26,679 bases of DNA from contig JBKBXU010000017.1 in assembly GCA_046313675.1 (NCBI GenBank), positions 1 through 26,679 on the forward strand, in the 5' to 3' direction. The position numbers and the translations under genes were made by a program. This document shows positions 1 to 8,057 of the stretch, in pieces. Position 1 is the first letter of the stretch. Every line of letters starts with the position of its first letter. This DNA is from JBKBXU01 sp046313675. Its GTDB lineage: Bacteria; Bacteroidota; Bacteroidia; Cytophagales; Cytophagaceae. The notes below the pieces were generated by a model that was not told the DNA's origin, did no database searches, and saw only the letters and a program-made list of their open reading frames with translations.

Positions 1-2
1 AA

Positions 3-1604
3 AAATTTCAGGTAACTACCAGAACCTCTGGAGATACTGAATTGATTCTTGCACTATTCATAAAGTTAGGTCCAGAGTTTGTTTCTGAACTTAATGGAAT
101 GTTCACTTTTGCTATTTATGATATTAACCAGAATAAAATTTATTTATACAGAGATAGACTTGGGGTAAAACCTCTGTTTTATTTAAGAAATAATTATGGG
201 GTTCATTTTTCTTCAGAGTTAAAAGGACTTATAAATAATAAATTTCTTTTAGAATTTTTAACAATAAATAAGAAGGCAGTTAATCTATTTATGCATTTGG
301 GATTCATTCCTCATCCTTTTACCATATATAACGAGATTAATAAATTTCCTTCAGGTTCTTACGCTGAAGTTTTTGAAAATAATATTAATTTTTTTACCTA
401 TTGGAGAGCGGAAGATAAAATATCCGAACGAGTCGAAAAATCTTATGATTCATCTAAAGAACAATTAAAAGATTTGCTTGAGGACTCTGTACGCCTGCGG
501 TTGGTAAGTGATGTTCCCGTGGGAGCATTTCTTAGCGGGGGAATCGACTCCAGTCTTGTAACTGCGATTGCGCAAAAAAACACTTCTAATCCCATAAAAA
601 CCTTTTCTATAGGTTTTAAAGAATCCAAATTTAATGAATCGGAGTATGCACGTAAGATAGCCAGTTATTTAAAAACCGATCATCATGAATATATCTTGTC
701 AGAAAAAGATGCTCAGGAAAATTTACTTCATGTAATGGATCATTTTGACGAACCATTCGCAGACACTTCAGCATTGCCTACTTATCTGGTTTCAAAGATG
801 GCAAGACAGGAAGTGAAGGTCGTATTAACAGGTGATGGGGGAGATGAGGCCTTTATGGGTTATGGAGCATATAAATGGGCAGAAATTCTTTCAAACAATA
901 TCATTCGTCCATTTGCTCATCCGACAGCTTATTTATTGAAGAAATTCGGGACAAGCAGGTTTAAACGCATTGGAGATTTATTGGATATTAATGATGGAAA
1001 TTTTCAAAGCCATATTTACTCCCAGGAACAATATTATTATAAGCAGAAAGAACTTGTAAATCTATTAGTGCCTGAATTTGCAAATGATGCGTCTATTGAA
1101 TTTAATGCTTCACAGTTTAATAGGAAATTGAAGTTTTCTGAAATTCAGTCACTTTTTGATTTAAATTATTACCTTCAGGATGATCTTTTGGTAAAGGTTG
1201 ATAGGGCTAGTATGCTATGTTCGTTAGAAGCAAGAGAACCACTCTTGGATTATAGGATTATAGAATTTTCATTAAACCTTTCTTCCCAACTTAAAAAAAA
1301 AGGAGGCTCTTCAAAATATTTATTAAAGCAGGTTCTGTGTGATTATGTACCGGAACGCTATTTTGAAAGACCTAAGTGGGGATTTTCTATACCTTTGGCA
1401 AGATGGCTAAAAGGAGAAATGCATTATTTGATAAATGACTTTCTTAGTAAAGAAAAAATATCGGAAGTTAATATTTTACAACAGAGTTATATAGATAAGC
1501 TTCTGTACAGGTTTGAAAATGGAGAAGATTATTTGTTCAATAGGGTTTGGCTTGCGATTGTTTTGCAATCATGGTTTCTGAAAAATAGTAAAAAGCATGA
1601 ATGA
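3..1604 (+). CDS. asnB: Asparagine synthetase B (glutamine-hydrolysing), 5'-truncated by window edge
   Basis: The reading frame is open to the left edge, so the true start and the catalytic Cys2 of the glutaminase domain lie outside the window; the TTG at 42 is not the real start. What remains of the N-terminal class II amidotransferase domain includes the DTE...LNGMFTFAIYD and RDRLGVKPLFY blocks. The synthetase domain carries the ATP-pyrophosphatase loop SGGIDSS at about 534-554, then TGDGGDEAFMGY and KVDRASMLCSLEAREPLLDY, all typical of AsnB. It would make asparagine, or amidate a related carboxylate, from glutamine and ATP in the cytoplasm. Roughly 80-90 residues are missing compared with the usual length of about 610. 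It overlaps the next gene by 8 nt, so it is probably in one operon with the glycosyltransferases. AsnB paralogues are common in Bacteroidota polysaccharide loci, where amidation of sugar acids is a plausible role (inference). Confidence 0.93.
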   Translation, partial: KFQVTTRTSGDTELILALFIKLGPEFVSELNGMFTFAIYDINQNKIYLYRDRLGVKPLFYLRNNYGVHFSSELKGLINNKFLLEFLTINKKAVNLFMHLGFIPHPFTIYNEINKFPSGSYAEVFENNINFFTYWRAEDKISERVEKSYDSSKEQLKDLLEDSVRLRLVSDVPVGAFLSGGIDSSLVTAIAQKNTSNPIKTFSIGFKESKFNESEYARKIASYLKTDHHEYILSEKDAQENLLHVMDHFDEPFADTSALPTYLVSKMARQEVKVVLTGDGGDEAFMGYGAYKWAEILSNNIIRPFAHPTAYLLKKFGTSRFKRIGDLLDINDGNFQSHIYSQEQYYYKQKELVNLLVPEFANDASIEFNASQFNRKLKFSEIQSLFDLNYYLQDDLLVKVDRASMLCSLEAREPLLDYRIIEFSLNLSSQLKKKGGSSKYLLKQVLCDYVPERYFERPKWGFSIPLARWLKGEMHYLINDFLSKEKISEVNILQQSYIDKLLYRFENGEDYLFNRVWLAIVLQSWFLKNSKKHE

Positions 1605-2817
1605 AAATGTTTTATATATTTCCTATGACGGAATGACTGATCCCCTGGGGCAGTCACAGGTTATTCCGTATGTTGAAGGTTTAACTAAAAAAGGATATAA
1701 ATTTACGGTTCTTAGCTATGAAAAACCTGATCGCTACAAGGCTTTTGGAAGGAAAATAAAAAAACAATTAGAGGAAAGTGATATTAAGTGGAAGCCCATG
1801 ATGTATCATAAAAAATTTTCCGTTTTGGCAACATTATATGATCTTTTTAGGGGATTCTTATTTCTTTTAGTTTTTATACCAAGGAAAAAAATTAAACTCA
1901 TTCACTGCAGGAGTTATATATCTTCAATTTTGGGATTGATTTTTAAGAAACTTTATGGTACCAAATTTATCTTCGATATGCGAGGTTTTTGGGCTGATGA
2001 AAGGATCGAAGGAGGTATCTTTAAGAATAGGTTTCTATATAAGTTTTTTAAATGGCTGGAAAAGCAATTCCTGCTTAATGCGGATGCCACTATTTCTTTA
2101 ACTGTAAATGCAATAGAAGAAATGAAGACGTGGCCATATATGTCAGAAGAAGCCTCTGGTAAAATCCATCATATTACTACCTGTTCTAATACTACTTTTT
2201 ATAATAAGACATTTAACAGCAGGATCAATAAAGATTTTATTGACGATAAAATTACTTTTCTTTATATTGGTTCTATTGGGCCATGGCATTCGTATAAAGA
2301 AATAACTGGATTTGTAAGGTATGCATATAAAAACTATCCTGGTTCTTTTTTCAGAATGATCATAAATTGGGGTATAGAGGATTTTGAAAAATTTGTGGAT
2401 GAAGAGAAATTCGATAGAAATAGATTTTTTATAGGTTCCATATCTCACAAGGAAATACCTGATGCTCTTCAAGATGCTGATATAGGGTTTTTCTTTATAC
2501 CTCCGGTTTATGCAAAAAAATCCTCATCTCCGACTAAAATGGGTGAAATGCTCGCAGCAGGGATTCCTATTATAACAGGCCATTCTATTGGCGATGTTGA
2601 TTATTTACTTGAAAAACATAAAATTGGCTGCATCATTAAAGAGTTTAATCCAGCCTCTTTCAAAACTTCTATTGAAAGCGTTAAATATTTAATAAAAGAA
2701 AATAAAAAGGAGCTTATGGATAGATGCTTGTATGTAGCAAATGATTATTTTTCATTAGAAAATGGAATAGAGAGATATTATTTAATTTATAGAAACCTAT
2801 TATCTGATGCCAGATAA
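1597..2817 (+). CDS. Glycosyltransferase, GT4-like (GT-B fold)
   Basis: This 406-residue cytoplasmic protein looks like a family 4 retaining glycosyltransferase that adds a sugar from a nucleotide-sugar donor to a growing glycan. The N-terminal acceptor-side half opens with NVLYISYDGMTDPLGQSQV and has the FDMRGFWADER block. The donor-side half has YIGSIGPWHSY, and near the C-terminus KSSSPTKMGEMLAAGIPII followed by a GDVD loop, the usual place of the nucleotide-sugar contacts. There is no signal peptide or clear membrane helix. It begins inside the end of asnB and its own end overlaps the following methyltransferase by 11 nt, which suggests translational coupling. Donor and acceptor cannot be told from the sequence. 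Confidence 0.88.
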   Translation: MNENVLYISYDGMTDPLGQSQVIPYVEGLTKKGYKFTVLSYEKPDRYKAFGRKIKKQLEESDIKWKPMMYHKKFSVLATLYDLFRGFLFLLVFIPRKKIKLIHCRSYISSILGLIFKKLYGTKFIFDMRGFWADERIEGGIFKNRFLYKFFKWLEKQFLLNADATISLTVNAIEEMKTWPYMSEEASGKIHHITTCSNTTFYNKTFNSRINKDFIDDKITFLYIGSIGPWHSYKEITGFVRYAYKNYPGSFFRMIINWGIEDFEKFVDEEKFDRNRFFIGSISHKEIPDALQDADIGFFFIPPVYAKKSSSPTKMGEMLAAGIPIITGHSIGDVDYLLEKHKIGCIIKEFNPASFKTSIESVKYLIKENKKELMDRCLYVANDYFSLENGIERYYLIYRNLLSDAR

Positions 2818-3724
2818 CTGTGAATATAAAAAAGTTGAAATTCCGTGTCCTCTATGTTCTTCAGAGGCCTTTTCAATTTTAGGTACCAGGGGGAATAGGG
2901 AATATTTTGGAGCTGATCCAAAAGCAGAACCTCATGTATGGACAAATGTTGTTCAATGTAAAAAATGTGGTTTTATCTATACAAATCCTCAGATATATGG
3001 CCTGGAGTTTCTTGAAAAAGAATATTATGATGATCCACAGCGATACCAGGCTGTTAATTTATCTGGTATTACTGAAATGTTTGAACAAAGACTTTCCTTT
3101 ATTTCCGGTTTTAAAAGAGGAGGAAAACTCCTTGATATAGGTGCAGGGAAAGGAGAATTTTTAAATAAAGCGAAAGATCAAAAATGGGACGTTTTTGGTG
3201 TAGAACCATCTGGAAAATTTTGTCTTTATGCCAAGCAGGTGTATAGTATTAACATTGTAAAGGGCTTTCTTGGAGAAGAATCTTTTCAGAAAAGTTCTTT
3301 TGATTTAATAACATTGAATCATGTACTTGAGCACGTGGATGAGCCAGAAAAATTACTTCGCCTCATTAAATCTTTTTTGAAACCGGATGGAATAATTTAT
3401 GTAGAAGTTCCCAATACGGGTACTTTAATGTTGAAGCTCGCAGATATTTATTTTCGTCTGAAGGGTCTTAAGTGGTCTTCAAGGTTATCTCCTTTGCATC
3501 CTCCTTTTCATAAATATGGCTATACAAAATCATCCATGGCTTATGTATTACATAAAAGTGGATTTGAAATATTAGAGTTTAAGACTTTTTCAGGCAAAGA
3601 TAGAGGGTATAAATATCAAAAAAGAAGTAATGTTACAAAACTTAAAGAATTCGTTTCAGATTTTCTTGATTTATTAGGAAACCGGGAATTATTAGGGGTT
3701 ATAGCAACCGGAAAAGAATTATAG
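2807..3724 (+). CDS. Class I SAM methyltransferase with N-terminal zinc-ribbon-like motif
   Basis: The 305-residue protein begins with two cysteine pairs, CPLC (C14, C17) and CKKC (C51, C54), a putative zinc-binding module seen in front of sugar and other small-molecule methyltransferases. The SAM-binding motif I is LLDIGAGKGEFL at about residues 108-119, and the acidic/post-motif region ITLNHVLEHVDEPEKLL follows at about 168-184. This arrangement is typical of Methyltransf_23-type proteins in polysaccharide clusters, sometimes C-methyltransferases of deoxysugars. It overlaps the upstream glycosyltransferase by 11 nt. I infer methylation of a sugar or nucleotide-sugar of the glycan; the substrate is not visible. 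Confidence 0.85.
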   Translation: MPDNCEYKKVEIPCPLCSSEAFSILGTRGNREYFGADPKAEPHVWTNVVQCKKCGFIYTNPQIYGLEFLEKEYYDDPQRYQAVNLSGITEMFEQRLSFISGFKRGGKLLDIGAGKGEFLNKAKDQKWDVFGVEPSGKFCLYAKQVYSINIVKGFLGEESFQKSSFDLITLNHVLEHVDEPEKLLRLIKSFLKPDGIIYVEVPNTGTLMLKLADIYFRLKGLKWSSRLSPLHPPFHKYGYTKSSMAYVLHKSGFEILEFKTFSGKDRGYKYQKRSNVTKLKEFVSDFLDLLGNRELLGVIATGKEL

Positions 3725-3750
3725 TTAGTATTTAGAACAAGAAAAGTATA

Positions 3751-4671
3751 ATGAAAAGCTATCAGGGAGTTCCTCAAAACACTATTGTAACAGAGCATCA
3801 TTCTATAAAATCATTCATAGAAAAAGATAAAAAAAGTTCGGTCGACAATAACATCGATTGGAAAACTGTGGAAAGCTTTGGCGATGAATGGGCTATATTT
3901 AGTTCTTTTGAGGAAAAGGAAATAAAAAGAATAGGAGATCAGTATTTCGATATTATAGATGATCGAATTATAGATGAAAATTCGTATGTATTAGATGTGG
4001 GTTGTGGAACAGGCAGGTGGACAAGATATATTTCTGACAAAGTAGGTTTTGTAGAGGCAATAGATCCTAGTTCAGCGGTGGTTCAGGCATCTCATATGCT
4101 GAAGGATAAAAAAAACGTAAGGATAACGCAAGCAGAGGTTGATCACATACCTTTTGAAGATGGTAGCTTCGATCTGGTTTTTAGTCTTGGAGTCTTACAC
4201 CATATTCCTGATACTAAAGCAGGAATTAAAAAATGTGTTGAAAAGGTAAAACCGGGAGGGCGTTTTATGGTTTATCTTTATTACAATTTAGATAACCGAT
4301 CGGTCTTTTTTAAGGGTATATTTTATTTTTCAAATATTATCAGGTTTGTTGTCTCCTCACTTCCTAAAACCATAAAAAGAGCTTTTAGTGATTTGTTAGC
4401 CATATTGCTATATTTACCTTTTATATCTTTGGCTAAATTTTTAAATAAATTTTCCCTTACACGAGGAATAGTTAAATTTATTCCCCTTTCTTATTACAGA
4501 GATAAAAGTTTTACCGTGATCAGGAATGATTCTCTAGATAGATTTGGTACTCCTATAGAACATAGATTTTCAAAGAAACAGATTGAACTTATGTTAAAAG
4601 AAGCGGGGTTAACAGATATAAGATTCTCTGATAATGAACCTTACTGGCATGCAGTCGGAAAAAAGAAATAA
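3751..4671 (+). CDS. Class I SAM methyltransferase (Methyltransf_11 type)
   Basis: This is a second, distinct methyltransferase of 306 residues. SAM motif I reads VLDVGCGTGRWTRYI (about residues 80-94), followed by an acidic loop (AIDPSS), DHIPFEDGSFDLVFSLGVLHHIPD (about 131-154) and VKPGGRFMVYLY. It is longer than a minimal Methyltransf_11 protein because residues about 186-240 form a hydrophobic stretch that could associate with the membrane. The C-terminus has HRFSKKQIELMLKEAGL, the common end-piece of sugar and ubiquinone-like methyltransferases. It lies 26 nt after the previous methyltransferase, the only real gap in this run, and overlaps the next glycosyltransferase. Its place suggests glycan decoration (inference). 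Confidence 0.85.
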   Translation: MKSYQGVPQNTIVTEHHSIKSFIEKDKKSSVDNNIDWKTVESFGDEWAIFSSFEEKEIKRIGDQYFDIIDDRIIDENSYVLDVGCGTGRWTRYISDKVGFVEAIDPSSAVVQASHMLKDKKNVRITQAEVDHIPFEDGSFDLVFSLGVLHHIPDTKAGIKKCVEKVKPGGRFMVYLYYNLDNRSVFFKGIFYFSNIIRFVVSSLPKTIKRAFSDLLAILLYLPFISLAKFLNKFSLTRGIVKFIPLSYYRDKSFTVIRNDSLDRFGTPIEHRFSKKQIELMLKEAGLTDIRFSDNEPYWHAVGKKK

Positions 4672-5746
4672 AAAAATACTTATCATATGTCCTCATCCGG
4701 AAAATGTTGCTCCGGGGCAGAGGTTGAAATATGAACAATATTTTTCATATTTCAGAGAAAAAGGAATTGAAATAGAAGTTTCTCCTTTTATGACCATGTC
4801 TTTTTGGAATGTAGTCTATAAAAAAGGGCATTATATTCAAAAATTTTTATGGACAGTTTGGGGTTATTTGAAGAGGATTTATGATGCTTTTCGGCTTCGT
4901 CAGTATGATGGTGTTTATATTTTCCTATGGGTTACTCCTTTTGGTCCACCAATTTTTGAATTTATATATAGTAAAATTTTAGGGGATAACTTCATTTATG
5001 ATATAGATGATTTGGTTTTTTTAGGAAATACGAGCAAGGTAAACAAATTTATCTCGCCTTTAAAGGGTACAGGAAAGATGAAATATCTGATGAAAAAAGC
5101 AAAACATGTTATAGTCTGCACTCCTAAACTCTTTGAAATTGCAAAAGATCTGAATCCCAATGTTACGGATATTTCTTCTACCATAGATACCGATAAATAC
5201 ATCCCTGTAAATAAGTATCGTAATGATCACCCTTTGATTTTAGGATGGAGCGGAAGCCACAGCACCTCTAAGTATCTTCTACTCATAGAAGATGTTCTTT
5301 ATGAAATATCTCAACTATATAACATTAAGATAAAAGTTATAGGTGACCCTAATTTTAGATTTAAAAAAATTAACGCTATAGTAATTCCCTGGAAAGATGA
5401 AACGGAAGTCAAAGATCTTCAGGAAATTGACATTGGACTATATCCTCTTCCCAATGATCCGTGGGTTTATGGGAAGAGTGGATTAAAAGCATTGCAGTAT
5501 ATGGGGTTAGGTATACCTACTATTGCTACTGCAATTGGTGCAAATTTTAGGGTAATTGAACAAGGGAAATCTGGATTTCTGGCTAATAATGCACAAGATT
5601 GGAATTTTTATTTGGTACAACTTATTGAAAATGTTGATCTAAGGCGAAGTATAGGGACATCAGCCAGAGAAAGAGTTGAAAAAATATTTTCAGTAAATGC
5701 TAATAAGGATAAATATCATCGAATTATAGATTTACTTTTTAGATAA
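4649..5746 (+). CDS. Glycosyltransferase, GT4-like
   Basis: This is a GT-B fold glycosyltransferase of about 365 residues. Visible blocks are KILIICPHPENVAPGQRLKY at the N-terminus, DNFIYDIDDLVFLG, GWSGSHSTSKYLL at the start of the donor domain, and GKSGLKALQYMGLGIPTIAT with a following VIEQGKSGFLA, the donor-binding end-piece of family 4. I chose the second ATG (4649) because the family core starts a few residues later; an in-frame ATG at 4634 would add five residues. Either way the gene overlaps the upstream methyltransferase. Its last 31 nt overlap, tail to tail, the end of the membrane protein gene on the - strand. It probably acts in the same glycan pathway as the four genes before it. 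Confidence 0.85.
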   Translation: MQSEKRNKKILIICPHPENVAPGQRLKYEQYFSYFREKGIEIEVSPFMTMSFWNVVYKKGHYIQKFLWTVWGYLKRIYDAFRLRQYDGVYIFLWVTPFGPPIFEFIYSKILGDNFIYDIDDLVFLGNTSKVNKFISPLKGTGKMKYLMKKAKHVIVCTPKLFEIAKDLNPNVTDISSTIDTDKYIPVNKYRNDHPLILGWSGSHSTSKYLLLIEDVLYEISQLYNIKIKVIGDPNFRFKKINAIVIPWKDETEVKDLQEIDIGLYPLPNDPWVYGKSGLKALQYMGLGIPTIATAIGANFRVIEQGKSGFLANNAQDWNFYLVQLIENVDLRRSIGTSARERVEKIFSVNANKDKYHRIIDLLFR

Positions 5747-7056
5747 CTTATATTGGTAGAGGATAGAATAAATAACAAACTGCCATAGAAAGGTAATAAT
5801 GGTATTTTGTACCTTACAAGGGAACCGAAATTAAAAGTTGAAATTCCAACTGCAAATCCAAATATTATCACAAAAACCAATGCGAATTTTACAAAATGAT
5901 CATTCTTTAAAATCACCATTAAATTGTAAAATTTTTGTTTAAAAAAGATTAAATATATGGTGATTAATAATAAAGTCGAACTTTCTAATGAGGAAAAGGC
6001 CATAAGAATATTTTTAATTTCCCATGGATAAGGTCTGAACAAGCTTACATTTATAGCTTTGTGAGCGACAGAAAGCATTCCTAATGGGGTGGCCTCAAAT
6101 TCACCTAAATCATAGTAAGATCCGTCAGTTGCCTTGCTTACGTAAGCGATATAGCTTGAGGTTCGTAGTGATGTACTTACTAAGTTCTCAATGGTATAAT
6201 CTGTATTAAATGTAGCAAATATATTAATAGAAGAAAGAGAAAAGCCTACTATGAAAATTAAAAGAATTGGTGCTGCAAAGGTTCTTACAATACGATTCTT
6301 AATTCTTCCAACAAAAGAAAAATAAAGCCAGACTGTTAATGCGGGTATAAAAGCCAGTAATATGTATATTTTTATTACTTTTAAAACGTAGATGCTTAGT
6401 ATAAGAATGATTATAGAAGATATAAGTTTTTTTCTTTCAAAAAATATATTATAACTGCAATAAAATACCCATCCCAAAGCACCTATGGTAATTGAGTCTT
6501 TTAGCAAGCCGGAACCCCAGAAAATGGTAGATGGAAGAAAGAAAACAGCTATGGCTAGCTTTTTATAAAGATGCGGATACAATCTGTATAATATGGTGTA
6601 CATTGCCCAAAGTCCGCTAAAGCTATAAAGGCTAAAAAAAATAGCTATTATTGTATAAGTATGAAAGCAGAATAAGCCAAAAAAACCGGATAATCTTACA
6701 ATGAAATACGTTGATTCGTTGTAATAATAAAATATTTTTGTAGCATATTTTGCGGTGTCTTTTTGATATGTTCCGCCAGAATCAAGGAGTAATTTAAGTC
6801 CAGTTATAAAATCATCTTTAAAAGCTTCCCATATATGTTTGCTCCCTAGTTCAAAATAAGCCGTAGTGTCTCCTCCTGAATAATAGAACGTATAAATAAA
6901 TCCTACCGCAATAGCTCCGACAATTTTTACAGTTAAAGCGGGAATAATGAAAGGACGTATTTTAGGGTCTTTGCATATTCTTTTTTTAAATGCAAAAAGT
7001 AGGATGTAAAGTATTATAAGAAAAAATGGTGTTAGAATAAGGTCTTTAAAAGACAT
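5716..7056 (-). CDS. Multi-pass membrane protein, possible polysaccharide polymerase or GT-C type glycosyltransferase
   Basis: This is a 446-residue integral membrane protein with roughly ten hydrophobic segments spread along its length. The first loop has a GGDTTAYFELG motif (about residues 61-71), and there is a large loop in the middle third (about 285-330). Wzy/EpsG-like polymerases and GT-C glycosyltransferases both show many helices plus acidic residues in an early external loop. I do not recognise a specific family, so the role is inferred from topology and from lying beside the glycan genes. It is transcribed convergently to them and overlaps the last one by 31 nt. The base composition is as AT-rich as the neighbouring glycan genes, which suggests a shared origin. 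Confidence 0.6.
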   Translation of the reverse strand: MSFKDLILTPFFLIILYILLFAFKKRICKDPKIRPFIIPALTVKIVGAIAVGFIYTFYYSGGDTTAYFELGSKHIWEAFKDDFITGLKLLLDSGGTYQKDTAKYATKIFYYYNESTYFIVRLSGFFGLFCFHTYTIIAIFFSLYSFSGLWAMYTILYRLYPHLYKKLAIAVFFLPSTIFWGSGLLKDSITIGALGWVFYCSYNIFFERKKLISSIIILILSIYVLKVIKIYILLAFIPALTVWLYFSFVGRIKNRIVRTFAAPILLIFIVGFSLSSINIFATFNTDYTIENLVSTSLRTSSYIAYVSKATDGSYYDLGEFEATPLGMLSVAHKAINVSLFRPYPWEIKNILMAFSSLESSTLLLITIYLIFFKQKFYNLMVILKNDHFVKFALVFVIIFGFAVGISTFNFGSLVRYKIPLLPFYGSLLFILSSTNISYLKSKSIIR

Positions 7057-7104
7057 ATAAAATCGTTCAGTTACTTTTTAAACGTATTTTTAAATGTAAA
7101 TATT

Positions 7105-7124
7105 TTTTAGTTAATTTTAGTTAA
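7105..7124. repeat. Two perfect tandem copies of TTTTAGTTAA
   Basis: Two adjacent copies of a 10-base unit lie about 50 bases before the start codon of the - strand membrane protein. A 10-base period places both units on the same face of the helix, so an operator is possible, but the bases are AT-rich and no known regulator site matches. Confidence 0.4.
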
Positions 7125-7365
7125 CTTTATTTTGAATAAAATCCAGTAAGGAGATTTGAGGGGCAGTAACAAATCACAGGTTGTTGATCAAAACTGAATC
7201 CACTGTAAATTTTTCTGGTTAGAAATAAGAATTGCGGAAATATGAATAAGTTTTTTGGGAAAAGCAATTACTGCAATATTCAGTTTTTTTTAATATATAA
7301 TTATCAGAAGGGATTTTAAAACTTTTTAGGGTACTGCTAACTTTTTCTCAATACATATTTTATCG

Positions 7366-7373
7366 TATCTTTA
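7366..7373 (+). promoter_or_regulatory. Possible -7 element of the Lrp/AsnC gene
   Basis: TATCTTTA, 19 bases before the ATG, is one mismatch from the Bacteroidota -7 consensus TAnnTTTG. A clear -33 TTG is missing, so this is a weak call. The rest of the 335-base gap 7057-7391 is AT-rich; apart from the tandem decamer at 7105-7124 I see no gene or RNA in it. Confidence 0.25.
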
Positions 7374-7391
7374 AGGGTGTAAAATAATACC

Positions 7392-7856
7392 ATGAAACTC
7401 GACGCCACCGACCGCCTTATTCTTGAAAAACTGCAGCAGAATGCAAAAATAACCAATTCTCAGCTTGCCCAGGACATAGGATTGTCTCCGGCCCCAACCC
7501 TGGAAAGGGTGCGTAAACTGGAAAATTCAGGGCTAATTAAAAGTTATCATGCTGAACTTGATCCTGATAAAATAGGTCTAGGGGTGAAAATTTTTATCCA
7601 GGTTTCCCTCTCAGGGCATAAAAAGCATCAGATCATGTCTTTCGTGGATAAAATTAATAAGGTTCAGGAGGTAATTGAATGTCACCATATCACAGGTACA
7701 GGGGATTTTTTACTTAAAGTAATTACCAGAGATATGTCTTCCTACCAGACCCTTATTTTGGATAAATTGGTTGATATTGAAGAAATAGGAAACATGCAGT
7801 CAATGGTGGTGCTTTCCACGTTTAAAGACTCTAAAGTAATGCCCTTTATGGACTAA
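7392..7856 (+). CDS. Lrp/AsnC family transcriptional regulator
   Basis: The 154-residue protein has the standard two-part layout. Residues about 3-60 are the AsnC-type winged helix-turn-helix (LDATDRLILEKLQQNAKITNSQLA, then LSPAPTLERVRKLENSGLIK). Residues about 65-150 are the RAM ligand-binding and oligomerisation domain, with ITGTGDFLLKVITRD in its middle. Such proteins bind DNA as dimers to octamers and sense amino acids or related small molecules. The gene stands alone on + between two - strand genes, with gaps of 335 and 200 bases, so its target is not obvious. It could regulate itself or the neighbouring exported protein (inference). Which Lrp paralogue it is cannot be said. Confidence 0.92.
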   Translation: MKLDATDRLILEKLQQNAKITNSQLAQDIGLSPAPTLERVRKLENSGLIKSYHAELDPDKIGLGVKIFIQVSLSGHKKHQIMSFVDKINKVQEVIECHHITGTGDFLLKVITRDMSSYQTLILDKLVDIEEIGNMQSMVVLSTFKDSKVMPFMD

Positions 7857-7982
7857 AAGCTTATACATTCAAAATCATTAGTGTCTGGGGAATTATTTTT
7901 GGTGAATTTTAAAAATTGAAAAATCTTCTCAAAAAAGCATTTTTATTGAACTGGATAACTAGTAAAAAGTGAAGAGAGCGCA

Positions 7983-8016
7983 AACCTTAACTATTCTTAA
8001 TTTCTTAATGGTTTTT
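7983..8016. terminator. Weak hairpin between convergent genes
   Basis: AACC/GGTT and TTAA/TTAA arms pair with one bulged base around a 14-base loop and are followed by TTTTTT on the + strand. It sits between the ends of the Lrp gene and the convergent exported protein, where a terminator is expected. The stem is AT-rich and imperfect. Confidence 0.3.
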
Positions 8017-8022
8017 TAAATA

Positions 8023-8057
8023 ATTCAAAATTCAAAATTTAGCATTCGAAATTAAAT
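8023..8057. repeat. Degenerate 7-base tandem repeat (ATTCAAA type)
   Basis: Five 7-base units in a row read ATTCAAA, ATTCAAA, ATTTAGC, ATTCGAA, ATTAAAT, running into the last base of the - strand gene. The first two are identical and the rest decay from the same pattern. Confidence 0.45.

Noticed and set aside
42..44. TTG as start of the asparagine synthetase
   Set aside because: The frame is open to the left edge and the residues before it (SGDTE) belong to the glutaminase domain, so the gene is only cut by the window.
7057..7391. Small RNA or riboswitch before the Lrp gene
   Set aside because: The gap is AT-rich with only short symmetries (AACAA/TTGTT, TTGATCAA) and no stable fold or known motif by eye.
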